Assembly (NCBI GenBank): GCA_037074705.1
Contig: CM073591.1
Coordinates: 134,671,032 to 134,735,031, forward strand
Direction: 5' to 3'
Length of the DNA: 64,000 nucleotides
Origin: Zhengitettix transpicula
Taxonomy: Eukaryota; Arthropoda; Insecta; Orthoptera; Tetrigidae
Part shown: positions 23,401 through 35,630 of the stretch, piece by piece
Numbering within the stretch: the first letter of the stretch is position 1
Layout of the letters: every line of letters begins with the position of its first letter
Made by a program: the position numbers and the translations under genes
The notes under the pieces: generated by a model
The model's database searches: none
What the model saw: the letters and a program-made list of their open reading frames with translations, nothing else
What the model was told of the DNA's origin: nothing

Positions 23401-25955
23401 TGCCTCATAGCATCAGACATTTAAGAGAAGTATTATCTTAACGCTTCCGCAGGAAACAAAGCAGATAAATGATATAACATTCGTACGACTCTAGCGTCAC
23501 AAGCGTCAAAATATTAAAGGGAATTATGTTACAAAGTTTGAAACGGTTGTTGAAGAAGTGCAGAAAGAGGATCAATTTGGACTAAGCAAGTTAGGGCAGA
23601 AAATCTCGTGTTTGATTATAGAACGACAAAATTAAGAAGAAATATTGATGCATTTAAGGCCTTAAAGAAACAAGAAACGTGTTTCAGTGTCTACTATATT
23701 GAAATGCTAAAATAAATTCTGTATCCAATAAAAAAAATAGTAAATTGATGTACAGTCTCGACAATGATTAGGTCCGAAGAAAGATTGGAAGAAAAGTGGA
23801 AATTTGGATTAAAATAAACAAAGAAATCTGGGAACACTGTGAAGAGAACTTCGAGTCCTATAAAAACTAGACAAGTAATTAGCGACTCGTATAACAGACA
23901 GTAACGCAAAATAATTTTGAGAAATACATAACTGTAAAGTGAGGAGACGTTCCGATCAACAGTTGTGATCTTTGTCAATACTAGAGCCAGACTGAAATAA
24001 TATGACTAAAGATAAAAACCTTACAAAGAATATAAACACATAGACATACACTAACAATATTACATTAATAAAAACTATTTAAATGTGAAGTGTCTTGTTT
24101 ACATTTAAAGACAATTTGTTGGACTTAATGTTAATAATTATCAATAATAACAGTACTGTCAAAATTTTGATTGATTTCAAACCAAGTTTAGTAATAGAAG
24201 AATGTTTATAAGATGAAAATTTTATATTAGCTTTATGTTCCTTCATTCTAGTTAACAATGATCGTTTACTCTGGTCAATATAACAAAATGAGCAATTAAT
24301 TTAACTAATTTTTTTAACAAATTAATGTGCATCAAAAATATTAAGACCACCTTTGTCTTTAATACAATATGACAATTATTTAACTGATTTGAAAATTACA
24401 GCGACATTAATTTTTTAAAATAACATTCTAAATTTTAAATAAGCAATCATAATCATGTTTGAAGAATTTTTTTGACAGACAAAAGTTTTTGTATTATCAT
24501 AAAATTAATTAATTCAAAGTTTAATGAATTTGTCAATATAATCAATAGGATAATAATTGGCAGTTAAGAATTTGAATAAATAATTAAGTTTATCACTATG
24601 ACATAATATATCAGACAGTAACAACAAAATTAAAAACCATTGCATTTTTTATTAATTTGGTGATTAAATAAAAAAATCAAAGCTTACAGAGTAAGTGGAT
24701 TCATGAAAGCACGTAAAAATTAAAATATGTTTCTGACGGAATATAGACTCTTCTAAAAAATTCAGACGACAATTTTTTCCAATTCACAAGTGAATTTAAT
24801 ATATGAACAGTTATTATTAAATAAAACCATTAATTCACTCAATTTGTCATAAATAATACAAAATAGTTCGTCAACGTACCTATAATAAGCAATAGAATTA
24901 AATTTAAATTTTTCAAGAGATGAATTTTCTTAGTCTCTCATTCAACTTTCTTGAAAGAAACGATTCTTTGGAAAATCGTTTCAAAGAAACGAGATAAGTT
25001 GTAAAGCCAGTACTGAATATCTAACTGCTGTAACAGATGGCATACTTGACGGGAAGACTTGTGGCGAGAATGTACAGAGCAAACAATTAAGAAAGTTGTA
25101 CTTATGTTTATTTCATATTATATTTATTTCACCCAAAAGAGACGAAGATGAACAAATTAGTCTAATAATATATATTCTATTCTAGCAGACATCCAACAGC
25201 TTAGTATTTTAATTGGTATATAAATGCATAAATAACATACATGAAAATTATGAATATTTGAGAAATTTATACAAATAAATTCAAGCGTCTTAAATCGCGT
25301 TTTTTGGTTCATACAAAATGTATTTAGTTAGTTTAATGTTTACTCATCAAGATTACCATGGGCAGTTGTCCGAGTTCGGACGGATATTTAGGTGGATCGT
25401 GTTCGACTTTCAGAGTCAGGAATTCTATCTTACGTACTTCATTAGAACAGTATATCATATTTTATTAATATTTTAGCTTTACTCGGTTATGATAAGAATT
25501 TAAAAAAGAAACTGCAATCAGCTAATTGCCAATATGGCATTTGAAAATTATTTGTAGGCTCCTCTCCGTGGCACGTCACATTTTGAAAACAGAAAAAAAG
25601 ACATACATATGCATTACTGCGTCACGGTAATCATTTATTAAAAACCACTCACAAATCATTAATTATAGTTACATTATATAATACATATTCCGTAGGTTTT
25701 AATGACTTATCAGTTTCATTAATTCATAAATAATTATTGTCAGTTATTCATTGGTCTCAAAAAATAAATTGTCTGGAAAAGAGTGAGAATTTCAAAACAT
25801 ATTTCGTTAACGCGAAACACAATTTCCTATCATTTATCAATTTACTGGGAATTTTCACCAGTATAAAAAATTATTTTCTTTAAATTAATATTTTTGTTAA
25901 AGCCTGGATAATTTTTTATGTATAATATATTCTTCAAGACGTTCTATATGCATAT

Positions 25956-25959
<4 letters not shown>
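20455..25959. other. Long AT-rich non-coding stretch
   Basis: About 5.5 kb in which I recognise no gene, transposon or simple repeat of note. Open frames (for example the 101-codon minus-strand frame at 21937-22242) are Phe/Leu/Ile/Tyr-rich and look like chance in AT-rich DNA. Confidence 0.45.

Positions 25960-25990
<31 letters not shown>
25960..25990. repeat. (TA)n microsatellite
   Basis: Pure TA run of about 15 units. Confidence 0.95.
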
Positions 25991-25993
<3 letters not shown>

Positions 25994-26839
25994 GAAAATA
26001 TGTAATACTCTTAGTCGATCTGGAAAGAAAATTAAAGTATAAAATTTTGAGTAGTGATAACTTTTGCACGTAGTTTGTGTAAATGTAAATAAATATACTT
26101 CTCCAGAGTAAACACGTTAATTTATATTTAAAAGTCAACTCTTTTTTCTATTTGAAAATTTTTAAATATTTACGTGATATATACTTCAGGGTAATGAAAA
26201 CGACAAATCAGACGCAAGACACGAAAGTCTAAATATAGATTCTATAAGAGAGTTCGTTGATGAGTCTTTTGTCGAATTTACTTTCACTACAGTATTGTGT
26301 AATTATAAAATATTGATATAAATTTATGATTAAATTTTAATTACAACCGTCAGATAACGAGGATGTGGGGAGATCCAGTTCCAAACATTTAAAGAACTAA
26401 GTCTCATAAGTTTGGAGAACCCATTGAAACAAAAGGAGTTTCCTGCTGCTATTTTTAATATTTATGTATATATTCCGGAAATTGACTATATAGTCAATTA
26501 ATTTTATTGAATAGAATAATTTATCTTAAATATCTTAAAGTCATCTGAAGTAATTCGGTATTTTAAAGTTGTTACGGGGGCATGGAGAATATGCTATCAA
26601 GAATGCTAAATATGGGAAGAGATTTAGATTGTTAGTATTTCAAATAGTGATTAACGAAATTTTAAAATCACCAAAATACGAAACTAACATTATAAAATTC
26701 ATTAATTAGTAAATAATTACATAAACTTATAAAAGGTAAATTGTAAATAGATACACAAGTAAAAAATAAAAAATATAACTGAAAAAATATATACGGCTTA
26801 TAAATTTTAAGTATAACATAGAAATTATTGCCTGTTCGA
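25991..26839. other. AT-rich non-coding DNA
   Basis: Nothing recognised. Confidence 0.4.
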
Positions 26840-27053
26840 AATAATAATAGTAATACGATCTTCGTACAGACAAATTTTAAATTGAGGAACAATAACGAAG
26901 AGAAATTTAAATGTGCCCAACTTTTCAACGCGGATTGGGGTCTTTTTATAACGTAAATCCGCGTCGAAACGACCGGAACTTTAATTTTTCTTAGACATTG
27001 TTCCTCAATATTAAAGTTAGTCTGTATGAAGGTCATATTTATTATTATTAAAT
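26840..27053. mobile_element. Long imperfect hairpin, MITE-like
   Basis: The left arm (about 26840-26938) and right arm (about 26957-27053) are inverted copies. Matching blocks are AATAATAATAGTAATA, CTTCGTACAGAC, AATTGAGGAACAAT and CAACGCGGATT against, on the other strand, TAATAATAATAAATA, CTTCATACAGAC, TATTGAGGAACAAT and CGACGCGGATT. The spacer is only about 18 bp. The two arms explain the 122-codon minus-strand frame here, so it is not a gene. Arm divergence suggests an old insertion. Confidence 0.6.
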
Positions 27054-28027
27054 TTTAAGTAATTATAAATATTGTACATTTATATAAATGTAAAAATGAA
27101 TAATTTATGTAATTTATTGTAGTATGAAAGTCAAATATAAAAATAAAGACGCTAAAGCATAAGACGTTAATAAAAATTAAATTATAAATAATAATAAATT
27201 AAATTTTGGAGTCTATTGCAATTAGATGGGGGTGTCGTGGTTTTGGTTGCCAACGTACTGTTTGGGATTGATGAAAAATCCAGATAGTGACGCTCCACAT
27301 TACACCACAACAGGTCGGCAACCTCTAGAAATTCATCGTCCGTAAAACAAGCACAAAGACATTTATAGCGGAAACATCTTTGATAAGAAAACAACATATA
27401 TTGAATAATCGTGCAGTTATAATTTTCGTGTCAATTCCTTAAATGACAGTATTATTGGTTATCGTCCCTTATTCAACATCCCCTTATAATTGAACTGAGG
27501 AGCAAGTATTACCATTATGGCATTTAACATAAATACACAAAAAGTGCGGAAAGGAAATTGTGTGATACTGAATTGGTAATAATAAATCGTGAAATTGGTT
27601 CAAGCAACAAAACAAGACATTTAATTTTGTCGTTCATTTCTTTGTGTCCTTCCGTTCCCGAAGTGACTCCAGTAGTCAGTATTTACCGCCTTCCCTTCCC
27701 TGATCGTAAATAATTGTCTGATTGTGGGAAGGAGACGGAGCCAGGACCTCTTGAACGTGCTGTGGCTTCGGTTTCGTCACTGGCGCCGCTCCTTGAGGGA
27801 CGAAGTAAGCAGCCGCGTTGCACAATACCTCCATTGTACAAGGACTATGATGACGAAGCTGCTTCTCACATTGCGGGCTACCTTCAACACCTGACCGCGA
27901 CAGTCTTAAATCCACTATTGTTAAATGCTAAAATGTGACACAGACAAAAAATATTCAAAATCTGAGCAAAAATCATTGTTTTTCATGAGCTAGAGGATAC
28001 ATTCACTTTTTTTTTCCATCGATGATG
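27054..28027. other. Non-coding DNA with a GC-richer patch
   Basis: No gene recognised. At 27660-27940 both strands are open for 74-79 codons. The minus-strand translation is Pro/Gln/Ala-rich (AAPVTKPKPQHVQEV) and could be a piece of an exon, but no splice or domain evidence supports it. Confidence 0.3.
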
Positions 28028-28330
28028 AAACCTAATTCCCCACTGCCACTCAAAACCAAAAAGCTCTTCTATGTCTCTCTAATGTCCCCTTGAAACATCT
28101 GGGCCGCATCAGCTAATAACCACATTAATAAAATTCAAACATTTCAAAATAAAGTTTTAAGATACATCATCAACTGTCATTTGGTATTTCACCGACCACC
28201 TAATCCATTCAGACCTGAATATTCCCACAATAGTACAAGTAGAAAAACGAGTATTCAATAGTCAACTGCGCAGATCCATCCGAACCCATTATTATCAAAA
28301 ACAACTAACAACCTCCCCTCATTAAGAATG
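28028..28330 (+). pseudogene. Jockey-like RT C-terminal fragment
   Basis: Remains of the region after the RT palm of a jockey-type element. In successive frames one reads IWAASANNHINKIQTFQNKV, LRYIINC, then (frameshifted, 28185-28325) TDHLIHSDLNIPTIVQVEK followed by RVFNSQLRRSIRTHYYQKQL and a stop. The same W-G-x-A-S-N, F-x-x-K-V-L-R and D-L-x-I-P-T pattern appears at 31059-31481 and 61600-61956, so the identification is internally supported. Two or more frame changes and a stop make it dead. A 3' UTR without clear boundary follows to about 28500. Confidence 0.75.
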
Positions 28331-28559
28331 CTAGAACGACTAAAAAGAAAAAGACCGGCAGATTTAACAAACTATAGATTAATTATACTCTAAGTTTATC
28401 ACGATGATAAAACCATTCATCTCAATATCAATATTAAATTACTGGTATATATGTCAAAACGATAAAATTATTTAGATAATAATTTAACTATTCATAAAAA
28501 AACAATTTACAGTCCCCTTTCTACCGTGATCTGCTAGTTTCCTCTTAACCACCAGTGAA

Positions 28560-28700
28560 ATACACTCTTATGGATATTAGGTGATGAAATAAATACTACA
28601 AAAAGTTTCTGTAATCCTTATTGATTTTGACAGGCGTTTTAATCGTAAAGCTGTAAGAACAACACATCGCAAAAACCTCGTGCCTAACTCAAAAGATAAA
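28560..28700. repeat. Family A foldback fragment
   Basis: Carries GGTGATGAAATAAATACTAC, GTTTCTGTAATCCTTATTGA and TTTTGACAGG, matching the inner half of the arms at 5325-5375. No inverted partner was found. Confidence 0.5.
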
Positions 28701-30282
28701 ACCTCCCCGACAAATAAGTTAGTGTGAGTGTATTTGTAGAAAATCTGATGTATTGCCGAGTCATTTACAACATTTCCATAATAAGTTTAACTCTAATTCC
28801 AAAATTACGTCCAAATTCAATTACAAAATAAAATATATTATGTAATTTAATACAAAATCACCCAAAAAAATGTGCTTCAAAAATAATCTGATTCGATGCT
28901 GTTACATAATTTTTTACGCCATGCCATAGAATTTGAGACTTTCTCAAGGTCCATCAATAAACATAAGTTTGAGCTATATATATTAGAAAACATACCACAA
29001 TAACAGGAGATGTGGCAGTTATATTGAAAATGATACAAAAATTTAAAATACACCAAGACTCTACTTTACCGAAACAGTTTGGCGGCATCGTCCAAAACCA
29101 ACGTCCAGGATGACCAGATACCATGTGGGCGGTGGCAACACAGCAGAATATCACGAAAAACCTTCACGCTAAACGCATGTATAATCAACCTCACCTGGGC
29201 TTCACATATACGAACAAGTCGTATCAAACTTGGCTTGACTAACCACTATTGCTAATCTTGCTATCGTATCCACGAGACACTTTGCACATCTTCAACACTG
29301 AAATACAAAACTATGTATGCCACCTGTCCTTGATCTGTTTAACCGACGATTCCCGCAAAATTTTACGACAATCTATGTGTTATGTACGCCACAAACTCTT
29401 CCCGCGGCTACTCGAATTAAACTCTAAGAGGAAAATGTTTCGAATGTTTTCATTTTGCTCTACTTGACACTCCATTACGATAAGCCTTGAAAATAGCCAA
29501 AACGAGCTGTTAACAACATACAAGCTACTCCACAATCAAACTCCAAACAGTCGAACATTTGTCACAGGTCTCCACACCCTTCGAATCTGAAACCACCACA
29601 GGAGATGAAAACGAAATACAACAGCTACTTGAGCCGCCTTTCCAAATGTGCATACAATGCTCGAAATCTATATAATAAAAAAAAATGTAAATTTGTATGT
29701 ATGCCTGTATTAACGTTAATTTCTATACAAATTTAATCGCGTGTACAGAGTGCAACAAAAATTGGTACACATATTCTTCAAAACACTAGAAACTGTACTG
29801 TGGGGTTGACAAACCCGTACCATAAATGTGGAAAGAAGTATAATTTATAATTTTGTGTTAAATTACAGCGCGCCAAGAGACCATGACGTCACACGCGAGA
29901 GAGAAACGTTACTACGAGACAAAGGAAATACCTCCTTTTTCCGTAAGGAAATAAATCAGAAATATTTTCATTATAAAAAATTATAATTTTATCCCGAAAT
30001 ACTCCATCGAATGATAATAAAAAACAATACGATCCTTGCGGAAAATGTAAGTTAATTTTCGTGTCATATTAGTGACCCCAACATGGCAATCATTTGTTTA
30101 CATTGTGAATTTAGCTAAGACTGATGGACATTTTTTCTATTTTATAATTGTTCAATTAAAGCACTGTCAGTCGAAAGTATGTACGGAACTAAGAACATTT
30201 AGATTTAGGTTAAATCACTTCTTGACTTAAGATTAATATAGAATTAAATACTTTTTCGGGTAATTTTAGATTTATCACGTAT
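28701..30282. other. Unassigned DNA upstream of a jockey relic
   Basis: No gene recognised. At 29230-29660 the plus strand is less AT-rich, and broken frames run in the same direction as the jockey RT downstream. It might be a decayed ORF1 or endonuclease part, but no zinc knuckle or endonuclease motif is visible. From 29690 a stretch beginning with an A-run (ATAAAAAAAAATG) looks like a separate repeat of unknown type. Confidence 0.3.
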
Positions 30283-31675
30283 ATATTCAACGCCGTATTA
30301 AGACAAGGACACTTTCCCGATCAATGGAAAGTCAATAATCTTAATTCCAAAACCAGGAAAGCCCAAGGAAAAAATTACCTCCTGCAGGCCAATAAGTCTT
30401 CTGCCAATATTATCAAAAATATTTGAAAAGCTGATTCTGGAGTGAATAAAACCGTTAATACAAGAACATGACCTGATGCCAGAACACCAGTTCGGATTTC
30501 GCGAACATCGCGCCACAATCGAGCAGATTCACCATGTTACGGAGACAATTAACAAAGACTTTGAACAAAAAAGATATTGCTCTGCATTCCTTGGTGTGAC
30601 CCAAGCTTTTCACAAGGTTTGACACGTTAGATTACTTTAAAAGCTAAAAAACAAACTGCCACCCGACTTCCACCTCTTACTTCGCTCATTTCTTACGAAC
30701 TTCCAAGTAAAATTTTGTGTTACTATAACACCCTTAAATCAATTAAATTCTGGAGTTCCACAAGGAAGTGTCCTACGTCCCATACTGTATAATATATACA
30801 CGTCGGGCTTACCCACCTCTAATAAAATTACTCTGATACAGCAGTACTCGCATCGAATCAAAACCCAGTTGTAGCTCCCAACTTCTACAAGAATACCTAA
30901 ATAAATTACAAACCTCGCTCAAACGATGGCGCATAAAAATAAACAGCTCAAAATATGCCCATGTAACCTTCATACTGAGGAGAGAAACTTGTCCACAAGT
31001 CCAACTAAATGGGCGACAAAGTCCACAAACAGATACAGCATAATATCTGGGACTTCATTTGGATAGTAGGTTGACATGGAAAAATTATATAAAGAAGAAG
31101 AGAAAACAACTTTATTTACAACTTCGTAAGATGTACTGGCTGCTAGGAAGACGTTCACAACTGTCAACAGAAAACAAGATCCTCCTGTACAAAACCATTC
31201 TGAAGCCAGTGAGACCTTATGGGGTACAATTATGGGGCACGGCTTCCAACTCCAGCATAAATATTCTGAAAAGATTTCATTCAAAAGTTTTAAGAACATT
31301 GATCAACGTACCGAACAACGTCATCATTAGTGATCTAGGAATAGACACTGTTATTGAAACGATACATATGAAACAGTACATATTACTGTTCAATATCGCG
31401 ACAGGATTAGTGAACATCCAAAGAAACTTGCTAAGTGATTGTTCGAAGAAGATGACAACATACGGCGATTCAAAACGTTGAAACCTTTGGACCTGTCACG
31501 TAGACCTAAATAATTATTAATATGTACTATATTATGTTACTGATACATAAGTTAAAACTTTATTTTAGTTAACGAAGTAGTCAATGGACTACTTCAAGTA
31601 ATTTATTTAATATTATAAAATTTACTAAATGTCAAGAGACAGATTGTAAAGAAAATTGAGAATGAAAAAAAAAAC
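30283..31675 (+). pseudogene. Jockey-like non-LTR retrotransposon, decayed RT and 3' end
   Basis: Reverse transcriptase of a jockey-type LINE, broken into several frames. Readable pieces in order: FPDQWK (about 30305); LPEH-like QFGFREHRATIEQIH with INKDFEQKRYCSAFLGVTQAF (30485-30610), where the usual catalytic Asp of the F-x-D box is Gly; SGVPQGSVLRPILYNIY (30750-30800); a truncated SDTAVLA where the FADD box should be; then an intact frame of 140 codons (31059-31481) with LTWKNYIKKKRKQLYLQL, LSTENKILLYKTILKP, QLWGTASNSS and FHSKVLRTLINVP, the C-terminal thumb region. A 3' UTR of about 190 bp ends in an A-run at 31666-31675. Stops, frameshifts and the missing catalytic residues make it inactive. 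The 5' end (ORF1, endonuclease) is absent or unrecognisable. Confidence 0.85.
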
Positions 31676-31915
31676 AGTTGAAATCCAATTTAATAACACA
31701 TAACAAAATCTTCACAATGCAGTGGTGCCAATCCCATGATGAACGGCTCTGACTTATACTCTGACCCAATTAATTTAATATTGGATATATAATATTAATA
31801 CTGAAGTAAAAATAATTTAATTTTCGAGACTCGAGTTATTCATATATTTATTTAATAACTAAATAACTTGTTTTCGTCGAGAACGTTATAACTACCATGG
31901 TGCCCACCAACGTTT

Positions 31916-32452
31916 ATAATGAATTTTTTTTAGGGTAACAAGCTACATGACGGTAATCCACACGGTGGAAACTCCCCTATAATAGCATAGGAAGGGCTTT
32001 GAAAGGGGGGATGCGGTATGGTAGAGGAAGAAAGCCAAAGGTTAAATAGGGCCCCCGGGCTATAACTTAAGGATCCTAACCGGCATTCGCCTTAAAGTGA
32101 TGCAGGGAAAACCCTAGAAAAACCTGCATCAGGTAGTTCGGGCATTTGGTACTTGTCCCATGCCCTTCTGATAGCGGGAGAGGAGTTTGCTGTGGGGACG
32201 CAGCATTCCCTTCTCCGTGTCTCGACCAGTTTAGGAGACAGCTGGCCGACTATTCCAATAGGAATAGCGGACAACTCTTACCGTATGCCCAAAGTCTGTG
32301 ACCCCGGAACATACACCTCTCAAAACAGGCCGAGGTGCCTCGGCATGTGGGAACCTTAGTTCAAAAACCAGAGAGATGTGAAGGCATACCCAAAGGTAGT
32401 CTCCGCCAGAGCTCTCTGGGAGCTTCCTTTCCCTCCCCCATAATGAATTTTT
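31916..32452 (-). mobile_element. poly(A)-tailed retroposon, copy 5, with 13-bp target duplication
   Basis: Near full-length copy. It is flanked by the direct repeat ATAATGAATTTTT at 31916-31928 and 32440-32452, so the inserted segment is about 31929-32439. Sense reads on the minus strand: the plus-strand T-run, AGGGTAACAAGCTACATGA, is its A-tail end, and GCCAGAGCTCTCTGGGAGC is near its 5' end. The frames at 32092-32274 (minus) and 32153-32359 (plus) fall inside it and are not genes. Confidence 0.9.
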
Positions 32453-34001
32453 CCTTCACCGCCCCTGAAGTTTCATCAGATACCATTTTCACCTAAGGGC
32501 TGCCAAAATTAAGACGTTTGACCTCGTGAAATTTCCTGAGATTGAACATAATTATTAACCAATATACAGAATAACCACATTGAACGTGTAAAGCCCAATT
32601 ATAATATCAAATTGTTACGAGCTGAAAGATTTCGTTAACAATTTCGACACTTCTAAGTTAGTAATTTGAGGCAAATATCGGTTTTATAGACCTTGCTTCA
32701 CAGAAAGTTTTTAGAGTTTATAACGTCTTGCTTAAATTTACGTTCAATCCACATTTTCTTTTAACTATTTCAGTAGAAAACGAGATTCGAGATGTTTTCA
32801 ATAGATTCAAATTGATAGGAGTAATACAATTTTTTGGCTTTGAAGCACCGAGAGTAACTGGTAAATATATATTAAAAATCGAGAAGTTTGTGAAACGTAA
32901 TGCAAACTATGGGAGAGCGAAAGCTTTCCTGGAGAATTTGATGCAAATACAATTATTGGGATCCAACCCGGGCAATGTTTGATTCAACAACGTTTCGACG
33001 GCCTGCTCCATCATCGTCGTCAGGTTGACAGTCATTAACATGTGTAACATGTAGATCATAAGATGTAAAGATGATATAATTAGGGGAATGCTACACATGC
33101 TTCATCACTACGGTGTTTACCTATTTGATAATTAACTGAGAAATTTATAGTATTTCAAGTATTCATCTGGAAAAATCGGTATACGACTGAAAATAGTTAC
33201 GAATGAAAGTAGTTGGGCTCATATTTCTTTATTTGGAGGTATTAGTTTTAATTACATGACTTCTTTGGTAGAGTATGACTTACACCAACGATTATATCGT
33301 CATTAAAAGAGTACCCTTGTTTTCGTGTGTTCAGTTTGGTTCATTCATTCACAAAGATGTTTTGGGGCGGATCACAACTCATTCTCATCACTATTTAAAG
33401 TGTTACAATATTAACAGGCTTTATAAAAATTTCTAGTTAATTTTTTGTTTGAAATTTTGCAAGTGATCTATTTAAATTAATTATTTATGTGGTGAGACCA
33501 CATGAGAGTGAATTGTTTTCCTTACGGGTATTTTTAGAATTAATCTATACAGAAAATGTTTTGGTTAATGTTTACATCACCGAAGAGCCAAAAATTGGTA
33601 GACGAAATTATGCCGAAATCATTAAAGAGACTGTCGCGAGGCTGTAGTCACGGCTACGGTGAGTTGGATGCTGCAAAAGTCAGTATGACAATGTTTGGCG
33701 ATTTAATTCATTTGTTATTTTTTAGCCGGACTTAATTATTTCTGTTACATAGTGCGCATAATCTGCTTTCCGAAATCGTCCAATTTTCGATGGTGACCGC
33801 AGTTTCGTTCTTACAATTTATTACTCACCAAAATAAAAATAGTCGAGGCAGCAACACTGAAAACTTAGCTATCCATAGATGTCACCATTTGACGATTGAT
33901 GATTAGGTTAGGCGTTTAAAAAGGGGTAAAAACTCGTTTCGTGGCCCGTGAGAAACTCCGAAATCCACAAATAAGTCCGTGATATGAATTAACGTGTTTG
34001 T
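32453..34001. other. Non-coding DNA
   Basis: No gene recognised. At 32985-33030 AACAACGTTTCGACGGCCTG followed by TCATCGTCGTCAGG resembles the GTTTCG...CATCAG inner block of the foldback elements, but no partner arm was found. Confidence 0.4.
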
Positions 34002-34182
34002 ACTGCATTTCTTTTAGGCGAATGCCAGGTAGGATCCTTAAACCATAGCCCGGGTGCCCTAGTAACCATTGGCTACCTTCCTCTACCCTTCCGCATCCCC
34101 CCTTTCAAATCCCTTCCTATGCTATTAAAGGGGAGTCGCCCAATGTGGATCACTCTCATGTAGCCTGTTGCCCTAAAAAATA
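34002..34182 (+). repeat. poly(A)-tailed retroposon, copy 6 (5'-truncated)
   Basis: Starts within CTGCATTTCTTTTAGGCG and runs through TAGGATCCTTAAACCATAGC, CTTCCTCTACCCTTCCGCAT and CATGTAGCCTGTTGCCCT, ending in an A-rich tail (AAAAAATAAAAAATAG). Copy 7 follows it almost directly in the same orientation. Confidence 0.85.
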
Positions 34183-34200
34183 AAAAATAGAAGGTTTTTA

Positions 34201-34290
34201 AGCACTGCTGCGAGGGCTATTCTCTCGCAGGCAGTACCTGCGAGGGCTATTTTCTCGCAGGCAGTACCTGCGAGGGAAGTTCTCGCGCAG
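34201..34290 (+). repeat. Three 30-bp tandem units, each a hairpin
   Basis: Units at 34201-34230, 34231-34260 and 34261-34290. Each carries CTGCGAGGG and then CTCGCAG or CGCGCAG, so every unit can fold on itself. Units 2 and 3 start GCAGTACCTGCGAGGG. They are extra copies of the 5' terminal hairpin of the retroposon. Confidence 0.9.
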
Positions 34291-34796
34291 GCACAACCTT
34301 ATAGGAGATTCACGAAGGGGCTACCTTTCGGGATGCCTTTTCCTCTCCGTTTTTGAACTAAGGTTCCCACAAGCCGAGGCACCTCGGCCTGTTCTGAGAG
34401 GTGTATGTTCCGGGGTCACAGACCTTAGGCATACGGTAAGAGTTGTCCCCTATTCCCATTGGAATAGTCGGCCAGATGACTCCTAAACTGGTCGAGTCAC
34501 GGAGAAGGGAATGCTGCGTCCCCACAGAAAACTCTTCTTCCGCTATCGGAAGGGCGTAGGACAAGTACCCAATGCCCGACCTACCTGATGCAGATTTTTC
34601 TAGGGTTTTCCCTGCATTACTTTTAGGCGAATGCTGGGTAGGATCCTTTAACTTTAGCCCGGGGGCCGTTGTTAACCCTTAGCTACCTTCTTCTACCCTT
34701 CCGCATCCCCCCTTTCAGATCCCTTAGTATGCTATTATGGGGAATTGCCAGTATGTAGATTACCCTCATGTAGCCTGTAAACCAAAAAAAAAAGTA
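34201..34796 (+). repeat. poly(A)-tailed retroposon, copy 7, with expanded 5' hairpin
   Basis: The longest copy. After the three hairpin units it runs GGATGCCTTTTCCTCTCCG, GAACTAAGGTTCCCACAAG, GGCATACGGTAAGAGTTG, CCTAAACTGGTCGAGTCACG, CCCGACCTACCTGATGCAG and GATTACCCTCATGTAGCCTG, and ends in an A-run of ten. The minus-strand frame 34358-34564 is a by-product. Confidence 0.9.
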
Positions 34797-35626
34797 CGTT
34801 TGTCGGTGAACGAAGTGTTGTTATACGGTCAGCTATTTTTCTTCTGTAAACCAAAATTTATCATTTATAGGGAAAACTAAGCAGAAAGGGAATAGTCGAG
34901 GCAAAAACACTGAAAAATCATATATCTATACATACTATATTTTGGGGGGTTAATTCGTTTGGATGCTAAAAAATGGATGAAACCCTTGCTTCGGCCTAAG
35001 AGGAATAATGTATAAGTCTTTGATAATTATTGATTTATAAAAGTCCAAATTTTTTAACCTGATTTTCTTGGGTAAAAACATTTAATTTTCTTTCTTTTTA
35101 TTTATCTTCCTTACTAATTCTGTCGTGTTATAACGGTGAAAATATTTTTTGTGTGTGTTTGTGTGTGGTATGTGGTAATGCTTGTATGAGTATTTGGTAA
35201 CGCCATTCTGCCATCATTTCAGAGTTCTCCTTGAGTGCTGACAGCGTCAAGGCGGTGAAGCGGAAAGAACTGTTTCATTGTTTTACTTCGGCTGTAAATA
35301 TTTCCGTAACAGAATTCTCTCGGTATGATTGCCACCTATACAGTGCTTTATTGGGTTTAATATCCATCGGATTCTTGTTCCAGAGAATGTACAGATAATA
35401 AATTTAATTCCAATTTCCATCTGAACGTTGTTGTACTAAAGAATATTTAGCAAAATTTCGATTGAAATACTGTAATACCGAACCGACGAGATATAATCAT
35501 TTACTAATGAACGAAATTTTGAACAAAAAATCATAAAAATACGTTATATGAGAGAATTATTGGCCTTCTTCATACCATCATACAAAAAATCTAGATTCTC
35601 ATGGTAAGTAATAACATAATACACGT
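34797..35626. other. Non-coding DNA
   Basis: Nothing recognised. Confidence 0.4.
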
Positions 35627-35630
35627 TATT

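Noticed and set aside
26668..27036. 122-codon minus-strand frame
   Set aside because: Explained by the two arms of the long hairpin.
32092..32359. Frames PDAGFSRVFPAS (minus) and MPKVCDPGTYTSQNRPRC (plus), also seen at other loci
   Set aside because: Both recur wherever the poly(A)-tailed retroposon occurs, on opposite strands and with different breaks. They mark the repeat rather than a protein.
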